Positions 7,011 to 14,842 of a DNA stretch of 20,103 nt are shown here, piece by piece. The notes under the pieces are model-generated. The model had not been told where the DNA came from and ran no database searches. It saw only the letters and a program-made list of their open reading frames with translations. Each line of letters begins with the position of its first letter. Position 1 is the first letter of the stretch. Made by a program: the position numbers and the translations under genes. Origin of the DNA: CAZWRK01 sp964635875 (lineage in GTDB: Bacteria > Pseudomonadota > Gammaproteobacteria > Burkholderiales > Aquaspirillaceae); the NCBI GenBank assembly GCA_964635875.1, contig CAZWRK010000073.1, forward strand, positions 1-20,103, given 5' to 3'.

Positions 7011-8207
7011 ATGAATCGAATCACTCATTTCATCTGGCAACGTGCCGTTGGCCTGCTTCCCGGAGAGCTCAATCAAGCGGAAGTGAGTTGGTTGGCTTCA
7101 CCTCAGCAGCATTTGCCCCTGATGACGCGCCGTCGTGCAGCCATGATTGTCAATCGAGTCCGTCTGTTTGCGAGCCTGTTCGCTATTCTGACCCCTCTCT
7201 GGATTGTGATTGATGTCATCACGCTGCCTTACCCGCTGTCCCTCAAGATCGCTACGCTACGCCTGATTTCAACGGCGGCATTTTGGTTTGTCGTGCGCTT
7301 GGCCAAGTCAGACGGTGATTTAAAAAACGCCTATCAGTCGATGGCGTATTTCTTTGCCATCCCAACGCTGTTTTATATTTTTTCGCACTACCTCATGACC
7401 GGATATAATCTATATGGCATTTCGGCAGCCATTGGTACGGGCTATGCTTTCTTGCCGTTTGTCTTACTGGCCGGTTTTTCTATTTTCCCGCTTACACTCA
7501 TTGAAAATATCGCTTTTGCCGCGCCGGTACTGATCGCGCAAGGCATTGCAGGCTATGTACAAATCGGCATGGTCGATTGGCCCTCGTTCTCGGGTGCATT
7601 TTGGCTGATGGCGCTGATTGCAGGGGTATCAGCCTTGGCAGGGATTAGCCAGTTGGCGTTTATGATTGTGCTGGTACATCAAGCGGTACGCGATCCACTG
7701 ACGGGCACATTCTCTCGACGCAGCGGCGAAGAAGTAATGGAGCTACAGTTCATTATTTCGACACGCAGCAACACCCCATTTGCAGTCGCCTTTCTTGATA
7801 TGGACCACTTCAAAAGTGTCAATGATGAATATGGCCATGAAGCAGGGGATCGCGTCTTACAGCAGCTGACACACAGCATTACCCAAAACCTGCGGCGAGG
7901 CGATATTTTGACCCGCTGGGGTGGCGAAGAATTTGTGTTGATCCTGCCCAATACTGACCGCACACAAGCCATTCAGGCACTGAACCGGCTGCGCGCGATT
8001 GGCTTTGGCCTTCGTCCTGATGGCAAGCCGGTCACTGCCAGTGTGGGCATTTCGGAGCGGCTCGCAGATCAAATGGATGATTGGCGGCACTTAGTGGAGC
8101 TAGCAGATCAGCGCATGTATGTTGCCAAACACACAGGGCGAGATCGGATTGTGGCGGGTGATGAGATTCAAATCGACGCGGAGCAGGTCGCCACCACCCC
8201 CGCCTAA
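7011..8207 (+). CDS. Membrane-anchored diguanylate cyclase (GGDEF)
   Basis: Makes cyclic di-GMP from two GTP. The C-terminal GGDEF domain spans about residues 227-390: it opens with RDPLTGTFSRR, has FLDMDHFKSVNDEYGHEAGD, the active-site motif GGEEF at 304-308, and ends with ADQRMYVAKHTGRDRI. The product-inhibition I-site RxxD is present at 295-298 (RRGD), five residues before GGEEF, so both activity and feedback control look intact. The N-terminal half holds about six membrane segments (near 50-72, 79-97, 111-128, 140-160, 162-183, 194-223) and no sensor domain I can name. No good Shine-Dalgarno sequence precedes the ATG. It is convergent with ampD, with 10 bp between the stop codons. No EAL domain is present. 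Confidence 0.93.
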   Translation: MNRITHFIWQRAVGLLPGELNQAEVSWLASPQQHLPLMTRRRAAMIVNRVRLFASLFAILTPLWIVIDVITLPYPLSLKIATLRLISTAAFWFVVRLAKSDGDLKNAYQSMAYFFAIPTLFYIFSHYLMTGYNLYGISAAIGTGYAFLPFVLLAGFSIFPLTLIENIAFAAPVLIAQGIAGYVQIGMVDWPSFSGAFWLMALIAGVSALAGISQLAFMIVLVHQAVRDPLTGTFSRRSGEEVMELQFIISTRSNTPFAVAFLDMDHFKSVNDEYGHEAGDRVLQQLTHSITQNLRRGDILTRWGGEEFVLILPNTDRTQAIQALNRLRAIGFGLRPDGKPVTASVGISERLADQMDDWRHLVELADQRMYVAKHTGRDRIVAGDEIQIDAEQVATTPA

Positions 8208-8217
8208 TCAGTACGGG

Positions 8218-8781
8218 CTATGTATTTGTCCACATCGGTAGCCCACTCTCTTGGCACACACGGGGCCAATCAAAATATGGACCGGGGTCTTGCTTACGCT
8301 CGGGTGCAATATGCTCATGCCCCGTCAGTTCGCGCAACGAGGGGTGACGCTGTTTAAGCGCTCCATTTAATGCCGCCAAGCGCTGGTACTGCGCATCAGT
8401 AAAAGGCACGCTGCCAGAACCTTCTAGCTCGACCCCGATCGAGAAATCATTACACCGCTCACGGTCACGCCAGCACGATTGGCCTGCATGCCACGCACGC
8501 TGCGTTGTAGGTACAAATTGAATGAGCGCACCGTCTCGCCGGATCAAAAAGTGCGCGGAAACCCGTAAATGTGCGATCTCGGCATAAAAAGGATCGGCCT
8601 GCGGGTCCAAACGATTTTGGAATAACGCAATGATGTCCTCACCGCCAAACTGATCCGGCGGCAAACTAATATAGTGCATCACAAGCAGCTCGGGCGACTG
8701 CGCATCGGGGCGTGAATCGCAATTGGGAGAAGGCACCCATTGAGCAAGATCACAGTAACCATCAGCATCAATTAACATCAT
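8218..8781 (-). CDS. ampD: 1,6-anhydro-N-acetylmuramyl-L-alanine amidase AmpD
   Basis: A cytoplasmic zinc amidase that cuts the peptide from anhydro-muropeptides during cell-wall recycling; in many bacteria its loss induces AmpC beta-lactamase. It is 187 residues, the same as the classical AmpD length. Zinc ligands match the family: H36 (VMHYISLPP), H155 (GHEHIAPER) and D165 (KQDPGPYFDW). Other typical segments are VSAHFLIRRDG, AWHAGQSCWRDRERCNDFSIGVELEG and FTDAQYQRL. Two adjacent ATGs (8781 and 8778) are possible; the second is 6 nt from GAGAG, so the mature start could be one residue shorter. No ampE is seen. The tal terminator sits directly upstream. This is a confident call. Confidence 0.96.
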   Translation of the reverse strand: MMLIDADGYCDLAQWVPSPNCDSRPDAQSPELLVMHYISLPPDQFGGEDIIALFQNRLDPQADPFYAEIAHLRVSAHFLIRRDGALIQFVPTTQRAWHAGQSCWRDRERCNDFSIGVELEGSGSVPFTDAQYQRLAALNGALKQRHPSLRELTGHEHIAPERKQDPGPYFDWPRVCQESGLPMWTNT

Positions 8782-8791
8782 GTACTCTCAT

Positions 8792-8815
8792 GAAAAAACC
8801 GCGCCGAAGCGCGGT
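8792..8815 (-). terminator. Intrinsic terminator of tal
   Basis: On the minus strand ACCGCGC-TTCG-GCGCGGT forms a 7-bp GC-rich stem with a UUCG tetraloop, followed at once by a run of T (TTTTTT with the stem end). It begins about 25 nt after the tal stop codon. This is a textbook rho-independent terminator. It ends about 10 nt before the ampD start. Confidence 0.9.
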
Positions 8816-8839
8816 CCACGTCCATCATCCGGCGCAGTC

Positions 8840-9913
8840 TTAAGCAGTCAGAACCAGCAAAGCAGCAAAGGCCTCATCAAACGACTTCAGGCCATCTTGC
8901 AGTAATTTTGCACCCAAAGCCTCCAAATCCACGCCTGCGGCCGCCACTGCCGCCAGTTGTGCATCGGTATGCGTCCCATCTTCTGAGCACAAACGCTCCG
9001 CCGATTGACCATGATCACGGAAAGCCAAAAGGGTCGCATCCGGCACCGTGTTAACGGTTTCCGGTCCCATCAAAGATTCGACATACAACACGTCCGAATA
9101 GGCAGGGTTCTTGGTTCCAGTGCTCGCCCACAATAAGATGTGCGGCCAAGCGCCTAACGATTTAAACGGGGCAAATTCCGCACCATGAAAACGTGCTTGG
9201 TAGCGGCGATACGCTTGGCGCGCCAAGGCAATCGCTGTTTTGCCTTGCAACGCTTCGGGCAATTGCGCATCGATGGCATGGTCAATCCGCGATAAGAAGA
9301 AACTCGCAACCGCACGAATCGAATGCACGGGCAAATCAGCCTCGACTCGTGCATTCAGGCCTGCTAAATAGGCATCCCAAGTCGCTTCGAGCTGAGAGAG
9401 GGAAAACAGCAGCGTGATATTGACGTTAATGCCCTCTGCAATCAGGGTCGATAGCGCCTGAATCCCTGCGGGGGTTGCAGGGACTTTGATCATAGCGTTT
9501 GGACGCGCAATCGCGGCCCACAAACGCCGTGCTGCCGCAATGGTGCCCTCCGCGTCATGCGCCAGCGCAGGAGAAACCTCCAAGCTGACATAACCCGCCT
9601 CTCCACGTGAATCCTCATACAACGGAGCGAGCAAATCACAGCTTGCTTGAATGTCAGGCAACACGAGCGCCTCGTAACGTGCCTCTGGATCCGCTATGCG
9701 CTCACGAATTTCAAGCAGCGCTTGGCAATAGCTCGGATCGTGCGCAATAGCCTTATGAAAAATCGCTGGATTTGATGTCACGCCAGCAATGCCGTCGGCG
9801 AGCCAATTGGCCAATTCACCGCTTTCAATCAGCCCCCGAGAAAGGTTATCGAGCCAGATTTGTTGCCCAAATGTGCGAACTGCTTGTAATTGGTTCATAT
9901 GATGCGTACCCAT
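8840..9913 (-). CDS. tal: Transaldolase
   Basis: Transfers a dihydroxyacetone unit between sugar phosphates in the non-oxidative pentose phosphate pathway, in the cytoplasm. The 357-residue protein has the longer bacterial transaldolase pattern (WLDNLSRGLI, GVTSNPAIF at 44-52). The Schiff-base lysine is K143 in MIKVPATPAG, with family acids D22 (IWLDN) and E112 (VSLEVSP) also present. NITLLFSLSQ and the WASTGTKNPAYSD phosphate-site segment confirm it. The ATG at 9913 is used; an in-frame ATG at 9898 (352 aa) is equally possible, since neither has a strong ribosome site. It ends in a strong terminator, so it is the last gene of its transcript. Whether it shares a promoter with the PAS sensor 48 bp upstream is open. 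Confidence 0.95.
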   Translation of the reverse strand: MGTHHMNQLQAVRTFGQQIWLDNLSRGLIESGELANWLADGIAGVTSNPAIFHKAIAHDPSYCQALLEIRERIADPEARYEALVLPDIQASCDLLAPLYEDSRGEAGYVSLEVSPALAHDAEGTIAAARRLWAAIARPNAMIKVPATPAGIQALSTLIAEGINVNITLLFSLSQLEATWDAYLAGLNARVEADLPVHSIRAVASFFLSRIDHAIDAQLPEALQGKTAIALARQAYRRYQARFHGAEFAPFKSLGAWPHILLWASTGTKNPAYSDVLYVESLMGPETVNTVPDATLLAFRDHGQSAERLCSEDGTHTDAQLAAVAAAGVDLEALGAKLLQDGLKSFDEAFAALLVLTA

Positions 9914-9961
9914 ACCGTTTCATGACATAGACACATCCTAAGATACAGCAAGGATGCAAAG

Positions 9962-11953
9962 CTAAAAAGCATCGGTATTTTGAAGATGTAATACCGCGAC
10001 ATAATGCGTTAAATAATGCTGCTCATTTTTAACCGCACGAACGAATAATTGGCAAGCGAATGCGGTTCGATAAGCGTTATAACATTGAAGCGTGCCCTGC
10101 CATTCTCCGTTTTTCTTTAACTGGCTTCTCATCTCAATATAATGCTCACGATCTTTTAAATAAGGTCGAAAAACACGTAAAGACTGCCCAATCATTGCCT
10201 GTTCTGGCATATCGAAAATATCAAGAAACGCAGTATTACACTGGGTAATTCGGAAATGGCGATCCATCACCACAAAGCCTTCTTTCGCAATATCCAGTAA
10301 GGCCTCAGAAAACAGCAACCGCTCGCGAATGAGATACTGTGCGCCCACATCGCGAAAGATCCACACCGTACCACGCGCAGGCTGTCCGGCCGTCACTAAA
10401 CGACCAACCAGCTCACACCAAAATACCGAGCCATCTGCTCGGCGCATTTTTAACTCGCCGCGAAAAGTCTCTCCAGACATTAATGGAGCATAGAAAGACT
10501 GCCCGGCATCTAAATAAGCAGAAAAATCAGGATATAAACACGCTGTGTTTTGGCCAATTAATTGCTCTTTATGGTAACCAAAAAGGTCTACTGCGGCCGA
10601 ATTCACAGCAAAAATACAGCGATCACGTAAATAAAATACAGCCTCAGGAATCGCATCGAGTACCGTCTGAAAAGAGGGTGCATCGCCCATCACAATTTGC
10701 TCGGGCACCTCTGATGGAGGCGGTAAAGGCAAAGAAACAGGGGAATGCGCCGGAGCGAGAGGCACAACAGCGGCACGCTTTAAAAACAAGCGGAGCCATA
10801 AAAACTGCCACGCAATCGACAAGCCACCTAAAGCACACGCAAGCCAAACCACATATTTTGCAAAACCATCAATCCGGTCACGCGGCAAAATAGAAACAAG
10901 ATACCAGCCCGGCCCATCAATCCGCCCCGCCCCAACATAAAATGGCGTACCAAGCAGATCAAGCTCTTGTGGGCGCTCGCTACCGCGCACCTCTTTGGCG
11001 GCTTGGTAGATTTTTTTAAGCATGTCATCAGTTAGCGTCGAAACAAACACGCCATAAGGCTGCTTACGCTGAGCAACATAATCTGGATGCGCAATTAACT
11101 GACCATTTTCTTGAAATATGAGGGTATATCCCCCTTTGTCTCGAAATAAGCGGTTGCGCTCAATAATGTCATCCAGTGCCAAATCAACACCAACGTAGTG
11201 ACGAAAAACACCTTTCTCGTCGATAGGTAAAACATACGACGTAAAAAAGGTCTCATACGAACCGGCACTGGCAGCAAATTCATCTTCATATACTTCAGTC
11301 CATCGCCCCGTGCGCTCGCGATTATTCTCGGGAGCAATTGCCTTGACCCACGGTAATTCCCTCATATTCAGGTTCGCAGGTGTCACACGCGCCCAGTCGC
11401 CATGGGCAAAATAAGTGGCAAACATGCCATCTAACGAAGCGATATAGGTATTGGAAAGCTGGTGAGACCATGCGCGGCCGTAATAACTGGTAAGCCGATA
11501 TTGCATCAGCGCACGGTATTGCACTTCTGGGGACATCGGCACCGTCTTGGCAATAAATAATCCGGCCTCTAACTCTGGCTGGAAAGGGCGATCTGCTCGA
11601 TGGCGGATAGCGCCATCTGCGCTTCGAGAAAAAAGCTGGGCAAACTCATTCGCGGGATTCAGTGGGTGGTCAGCGGCCAGCGCATCCAAATAGGCACCGG
11701 CCAGCATTTTGGCATTGCGTTCTGCGCTAAGAAAGAGACGGCTTTCTGCAACACCCTGCTCGCGAACTTTGTCTGAGAAAAGCCGAATGGCCTCATCCGT
11801 GAGCACGTGCTGTAGGTGCAGCCCCAAGAAGATGACAGCAAAAACAGAAAGAAGACTTACACCAAAAAAGCTGAGAATCAGAATGCGTTTAGCAGAAAAT
11901 ACGGCCATGAGAAAACGTTCATCCTGTGACGAAGAAAGCGCTGAAAACATCAT
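9962..11953 (-). CDS. Membrane sensor protein with Cache-like domain and two PAS domains, no output domain
   Basis: A 663-residue inner-membrane protein. A first membrane helix (about 23-45) and a second (about 366-390) enclose a periplasmic region of about 320 residues that looks like a double Cache sensor (WVKAIAPENN, FTSYVLPIDEKGVFRHYVGVDLALDDI, TLIFQENGQLIAHPDY, GWYLVSILPRDRI). A proline-rich linker (about 397-417) leads to PAS1 (about 425-540; FQTVLDAIPEAVFYLRD, WIFRDV) and PAS2 (about 548-655; ALLDIAKEGFVVMDRHFRI). The protein stops directly after PAS2: no histidine kinase, GGDEF, EAL or methyl-accepting domain follows. The start is uncertain (11953, 11950 or 11908; AGGATG lies before the last). 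It lies 61 bp after phoR and may be co-transcribed. Ligand and partner are unknown. Confidence 0.85.
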   Translation of the reverse strand: MMFSALSSSQDERFLMAVFSAKRILILSFFGVSLLSVFAVIFLGLHLQHVLTDEAIRLFSDKVREQGVAESRLFLSAERNAKMLAGAYLDALAADHPLNPANEFAQLFSRSADGAIRHRADRPFQPELEAGLFIAKTVPMSPEVQYRALMQYRLTSYYGRAWSHQLSNTYIASLDGMFATYFAHGDWARVTPANLNMRELPWVKAIAPENNRERTGRWTEVYEDEFAASAGSYETFFTSYVLPIDEKGVFRHYVGVDLALDDIIERNRLFRDKGGYTLIFQENGQLIAHPDYVAQRKQPYGVFVSTLTDDMLKKIYQAAKEVRGSERPQELDLLGTPFYVGAGRIDGPGWYLVSILPRDRIDGFAKYVVWLACALGGLSIAWQFLWLRLFLKRAAVVPLAPAHSPVSLPLPPPSEVPEQIVMGDAPSFQTVLDAIPEAVFYLRDRCIFAVNSAAVDLFGYHKEQLIGQNTACLYPDFSAYLDAGQSFYAPLMSGETFRGELKMRRADGSVFWCELVGRLVTAGQPARGTVWIFRDVGAQYLIRERLLFSEALLDIAKEGFVVMDRHFRITQCNTAFLDIFDMPEQAMIGQSLRVFRPYLKDREHYIEMRSQLKKNGEWQGTLQCYNAYRTAFACQLFVRAVKNEQHYLTHYVAVLHLQNTDAF

Positions 11954-12014
11954 AAATACCAGATGCGCGCTGTTGTCGTCACGAAAATCACGAAGTTCTC
12001 ACATACCGTTTCCA

Positions 12015-13325
12015 TTAATTTTCATTGGCAAGCCGGTCGCCAGGAAAAATCACGCTGAATGTACTGCCTTGATCTGGCTCGCTTTGTACTTCAAGGCGCG
12101 CATGGTGGCGCGCAAGGACATGCTTCACAATCGCCAACCCGAGGCCCGTGCCTCCAGTGCCACGCGAACGCCCTCGATCCACTCGATAAAAGCGTTCAGT
12201 TAATCGTGGTAAATGCTCGCGCGCAATGCCAATCCCCGTGTCACTCACACTGAAAATGCCGCGGCCACTTACGATGTGCCAACTCAGGGTGATCCGCCCC
12301 CCATCAGGGGTATAGCGCACGGCATTTGAAACCAAATTACCAAATGCACTGTGAAGCTCCGAAGAGTCCCCCCATAGGCCGCGCGCGTCACTTTGCGCCA
12401 AAATAATTTCGTGCCGCCCTTGAGATAACCCCTCACCATCCATTTTTAAAGTGCGAAGCAGGCTCGGCATATCAACCACCTCTTGCGGAGCAGACTTAGG
12501 ATTGCTTTCCAAGCGCGACAGTGTCAGTAAATCATCAACCAGCGTTTGCATCCGGCGCGCCTGCTCCATCATCATCGGCAAGAAATGATGCAAGGTTGCC
12601 GGATCGGGATTTGGCATATCACTTAAGGTTTCAAGGAAGCCGCCGACGACGGTGAGTGGTGTGCGCAATTCATGCGAAACATTGGCGACAAAATCGCGAT
12701 GTACCGTTTGCACCCGATCCAACTGCGTAATGTCGCGAGACAGCAAAAGCTTGCGTGTTGAATCAAAAGGCACCAGTTGGATCGAGAGCACGACTTCGCC
12801 ACCATCTTGCATTTGCCGCAAGATCAACGGTTGGCTGTAGTTTTGTTCGGTCAGGTATGGAAAAAATCCCGGCTGCCGGACCAAATTTACAATTGGATTA
12901 CCAATATCGCGCCGCCGATCAAGCCCAAAATGCTCAACGGCCATCGGATTTAACCATTCGATTCGATCATGCTCATCCAGAACCACCACTGCATCTGGCA
13001 TGGCTTCACCCGCATTGATAAAACGCTCCAGCACATTTGCCAATTTTTTCTGGTTCAGTGATTGCTGCCGAGCTTGGCGGTACAACAAGGAGAAGACTTG
13101 ATCCCACGCGGCACGCCCTTCTGGGATTTTGTCCGGCAGGGGTTCTTCTAGCCAACGTAGCAAACGCACTAAATAATAAACATGGAAACACAGCCCGCCA
13201 CCGAGCAAAATGCAGACGCTCACCAGCGCCGGAACCGGACCCAAAAAGACATAAAGGCCAGATCCCAAAAGCGCTGACCACAGGACCACGAAGAAAATTT
13301 GTCGGAGAAAGGGCCGTAAAATCAT
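12015..13325 (-). CDS. phoR: Phosphate regulon sensor histidine kinase PhoR
   Basis: A membrane histidine kinase that phosphorylates PhoB under phosphate starvation. Length is 436 residues, close to E. coli PhoR (431). Two N-terminal membrane helices (about 8-29 and 31-53) are followed by a charged linker, a PAS domain (about 100-200; VVVLDEHDRIEWLNPMAVEH, GNPIVNLVRQPGF) and the dimerisation domain with phospho-acceptor H218 in FVANVSHELRTPLT. The catalytic domain shows the N box at 330-338 (NLVSNAVRY), DTGIGI at 362-367, the F box ERFYRVD and GTGLGL at 392-397. All catalytic motifs are intact. The ATG is 1 nt after the phoB stop, so the pair is one operon. No periplasmic sensing domain is present, as is typical of PhoR. 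Confidence 0.95.
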   Translation of the reverse strand: MILRPFLRQIFFVVLWSALLGSGLYVFLGPVPALVSVCILLGGGLCFHVYYLVRLLRWLEEPLPDKIPEGRAAWDQVFSLLYRQARQQSLNQKKLANVLERFINAGEAMPDAVVVLDEHDRIEWLNPMAVEHFGLDRRRDIGNPIVNLVRQPGFFPYLTEQNYSQPLILRQMQDGGEVVLSIQLVPFDSTRKLLLSRDITQLDRVQTVHRDFVANVSHELRTPLTVVGGFLETLSDMPNPDPATLHHFLPMMMEQARRMQTLVDDLLTLSRLESNPKSAPQEVVDMPSLLRTLKMDGEGLSQGRHEIILAQSDARGLWGDSSELHSAFGNLVSNAVRYTPDGGRITLSWHIVSGRGIFSVSDTGIGIAREHLPRLTERFYRVDRGRSRGTGGTGLGLAIVKHVLARHHARLEVQSEPDQGSTFSVIFPGDRLANEN

Positions 13326-13326
13326 A

Positions 13327-14016
13327 TTAGGCCTGAGTGGAGAAGCGATAACCCGTCCCGCGAACGGTCTGGATTAGGTTGTCATGCTCCGAAGGCTCAA
13401 GCGCACACCGTAAACGACGAATATGCACATCTACGGTACGTTCTTCGACGAAAACATGATCACCCCAGACTTGATCAAGCAATTGGGTCCGTGAATGAAC
13501 GCGCTCAGGATGCGTCATAAAAAAGTGTAAAAGCCGGAACTCGGTCGGCCCTAAGTCAATCGACTCGCCATGTGCAGCAACTCGGTGCGTTACAGGATCT
13601 AGGCGTAGTCCACGGACTTCAACCGCATCATCTGTCATTTGAGGCGCGCGACGGCGCAGAACGGCTTTAATGCGGGCCTGCAACTCACGGGGGCTAAAAG
13701 GCTTCGTAATATAATCATCTGCACCGGTTTCTAAGCCGATGATTTTGTCTTGCTCTTCGCTGCGTGCAGTTAACATAATAATCGGCACGCCCTTCGTGCG
13801 ATCATCCGCTCGCAGTTTTTTGGCAAACTCTACGCCAGAAGCACCTGGCAACATCCAATCCAATAAAATTAAATCCGGTAGTGCATTTTTGACCAAGGTC
13901 ATCGCATTTTCTGCGGATGATGCGCGTAAGACGTGGTGACCAGATTGCGTCAAATTAAAAGCGATGAGTTCCTGAATAGCAGGTTCGTCTTCGACCAAAA
14001 GGATATTGGCGGGCAT
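13327..14016 (-). CDS. phoB: Phosphate regulon response regulator PhoB
   Basis: An OmpR-family response regulator that activates Pho genes when phosphorylated by PhoR. With the start at ATG 14016 (MPANILLVEDEPAIQ) it is 229 residues, the same as E. coli PhoB. The receiver domain has acids E9, D10 and phospho-acceptor D53 (LILLDWMLPGASG), T83 and K105 (DDYITKPFSPREL). The winged-helix DNA-binding domain (about 130-228) shows LGPTEFRLLHFFMTHPERV, VDVHIRRLR and TVRGTGYRF. The frame stays open to 14103, but that extension lies across the Pho box and lacks receiver-domain features. AAGGA lies 11 nt before the chosen start, a long but usable spacing. Confidence 0.96.
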   Translation of the reverse strand: MPANILLVEDEPAIQELIAFNLTQSGHHVLRASSAENAMTLVKNALPDLILLDWMLPGASGVEFAKKLRADDRTKGVPIIMLTARSEEQDKIIGLETGADDYITKPFSPRELQARIKAVLRRRAPQMTDDAVEVRGLRLDPVTHRVAAHGESIDLGPTEFRLLHFFMTHPERVHSRTQLLDQVWGDHVFVEERTVDVHIRRLRCALEPSEHDNLIQTVRGTGYRFSTQA

Positions 14017-14052
14017 GTTGTGCAGGGTCCTTGCGATGAATGCATTATGGCA

Positions 14053-14103
14053 AGCATAAAAAAAAGCAATTACAGAAAGATGACAAGTCATCGCAGATGA
14101 CAA
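14053..14103 (-). promoter_or_regulatory. phoB promoter with Pho box
   Basis: On the minus strand TTGTCAT-CTTT-CTGTAAT (14086-14069) fits the Pho box layout of two 7-mers separated by 4 nt, each matching CTGTCAT at 6 of 7 positions. A possible -10, TATGCT (14058-14053), lies exactly 10 nt downstream, the usual spacing for PhoB-activated promoters; CATAAT a few bases on is an alternative. A further TTGTCAT occurs at 14103-14097, off the 11-nt register. The leader to ATG 14016 would be about 30 nt. This implies phoBR autoregulation. Confidence 0.82.
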
Positions 14104-14175
14104 ACTAAAGTCTAGAATTGCACGAAAAAACGCTTTTCAGCAGAAATCTCACCCGTTTTATGCGATCCGTACACC

Positions 14176-14214
14176 AAAAAAATAGCCCGAAGCCACTATA
14201 TGGCTCGGGCTATT
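14176..14214 (-). terminator. Terminator of the CBS-domain gene
   Basis: A 13-bp stem (AATAGCCCGA plus GCC against GGC plus TCGGGCTATT, with one bulged base) has a 7-nt loop. On the minus strand it is followed by a run of T (complement of the A-run 14176-14182). It lies 26 nt after the CBS gene stop and insulates the phoB promoter from upstream read-through. Confidence 0.9.
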
Positions 14215-14239
14215 GGTCTAAAGCCTGAAAGACAACAAC

Positions 14240-14842
14240 TTATTCGTGGTGCAACAAAGAGTGTTGGATCTCAGAGAATGTCTGTGGCACGCGAACAAAA
14301 TTCAAAGAAATGCCTAAGCGGCGGGCAATCTGCGAGGTGGAGAACATCCCACACAATTCATGATGCCCAGTTTTTTCATTTTTTTCGATGACCAAAGCAT
14401 GCTGACGCCCGCAGCGCTTCATGGTCGAAATCAAATTTCCGACTTGTGCATGACTCACTTCTGACAAAGACAATGCTTCAAGGTCTTCACGCGGGGTCAT
14501 CACATCACGAACTAAAATCTCAGAGTGGCGCTTGCCCTGCTGGTGGATACGCTGCATGGGACGCTCACCCAAGACGTCGTTTGCTGTAATCAAACCAACC
14601 AGCCGACCATCATCCCCTGTTACAAACAACAAACGAATCGCACGCCCGACCATCAACCGATGCGCTTCGCTCAGAGAAGCGTCTTCTGCGATGGAAACAG
14701 GGTCAATTACACGCAAATCAGTCATGACATCCAATGCCGGGCTATTCATGGTCACGGAACGACTTGGGCGAGCACTCAGGGCGATTAATTCGGTATCACC
14801 TGGCAACTGCAAAGAATGTAAAGCATTGAAATTTGTTTCCAT
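14240..14842 (-). CDS. CBS-domain-pair protein
   Basis: A 200-residue cytoplasmic protein made of two CBS repeats that together would form one Bateman module. CBS1 (about 37-95) contains VMTDLRVIDPVSI, LSEAHRLMVGRAIRLLFV and GRLVGLITANDVLG. CBS2 (about 110-175) contains VRDVMTPREDLEALSLSE, HALVIE and GMFSTSQIARRLG. Such modules usually bind adenine nucleotides or S-adenosyl-methionine and regulate a partner, but no catalytic domain is attached and the partner is unknown. A strong Shine-Dalgarno sequence (GAGGAG, 8 nt) supports the ATG at 14842. It is a single-gene unit with a long leader and its own terminator. The first 35 residues match nothing I know. Confidence 0.9.
   Translation of the reverse strand: METNFNALHSLQLPGDTELIALSARPSRSVTMNSPALDVMTDLRVIDPVSIAEDASLSEAHRLMVGRAIRLLFVTGDDGRLVGLITANDVLGERPMQRIHQQGKRHSEILVRDVMTPREDLEALSLSEVSHAQVGNLISTMKRCGRQHALVIEKNEKTGHHELCGMFSTSQIARRLGISLNFVRVPQTFSEIQHSLLHHE

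Noticed and set aside
10339..10893. 184-codon plus-strand frame opposite the PAS sensor
   Set aside because: Antisense to a well-supported gene, basic low-complexity product with no domain or ribosome site; a shadow frame.
14017..14103. N-terminal extension of phoB by 29 residues
   Set aside because: It covers the Pho box and -10, has no receiver-domain character, and the start at 14016 gives the family length of 229.
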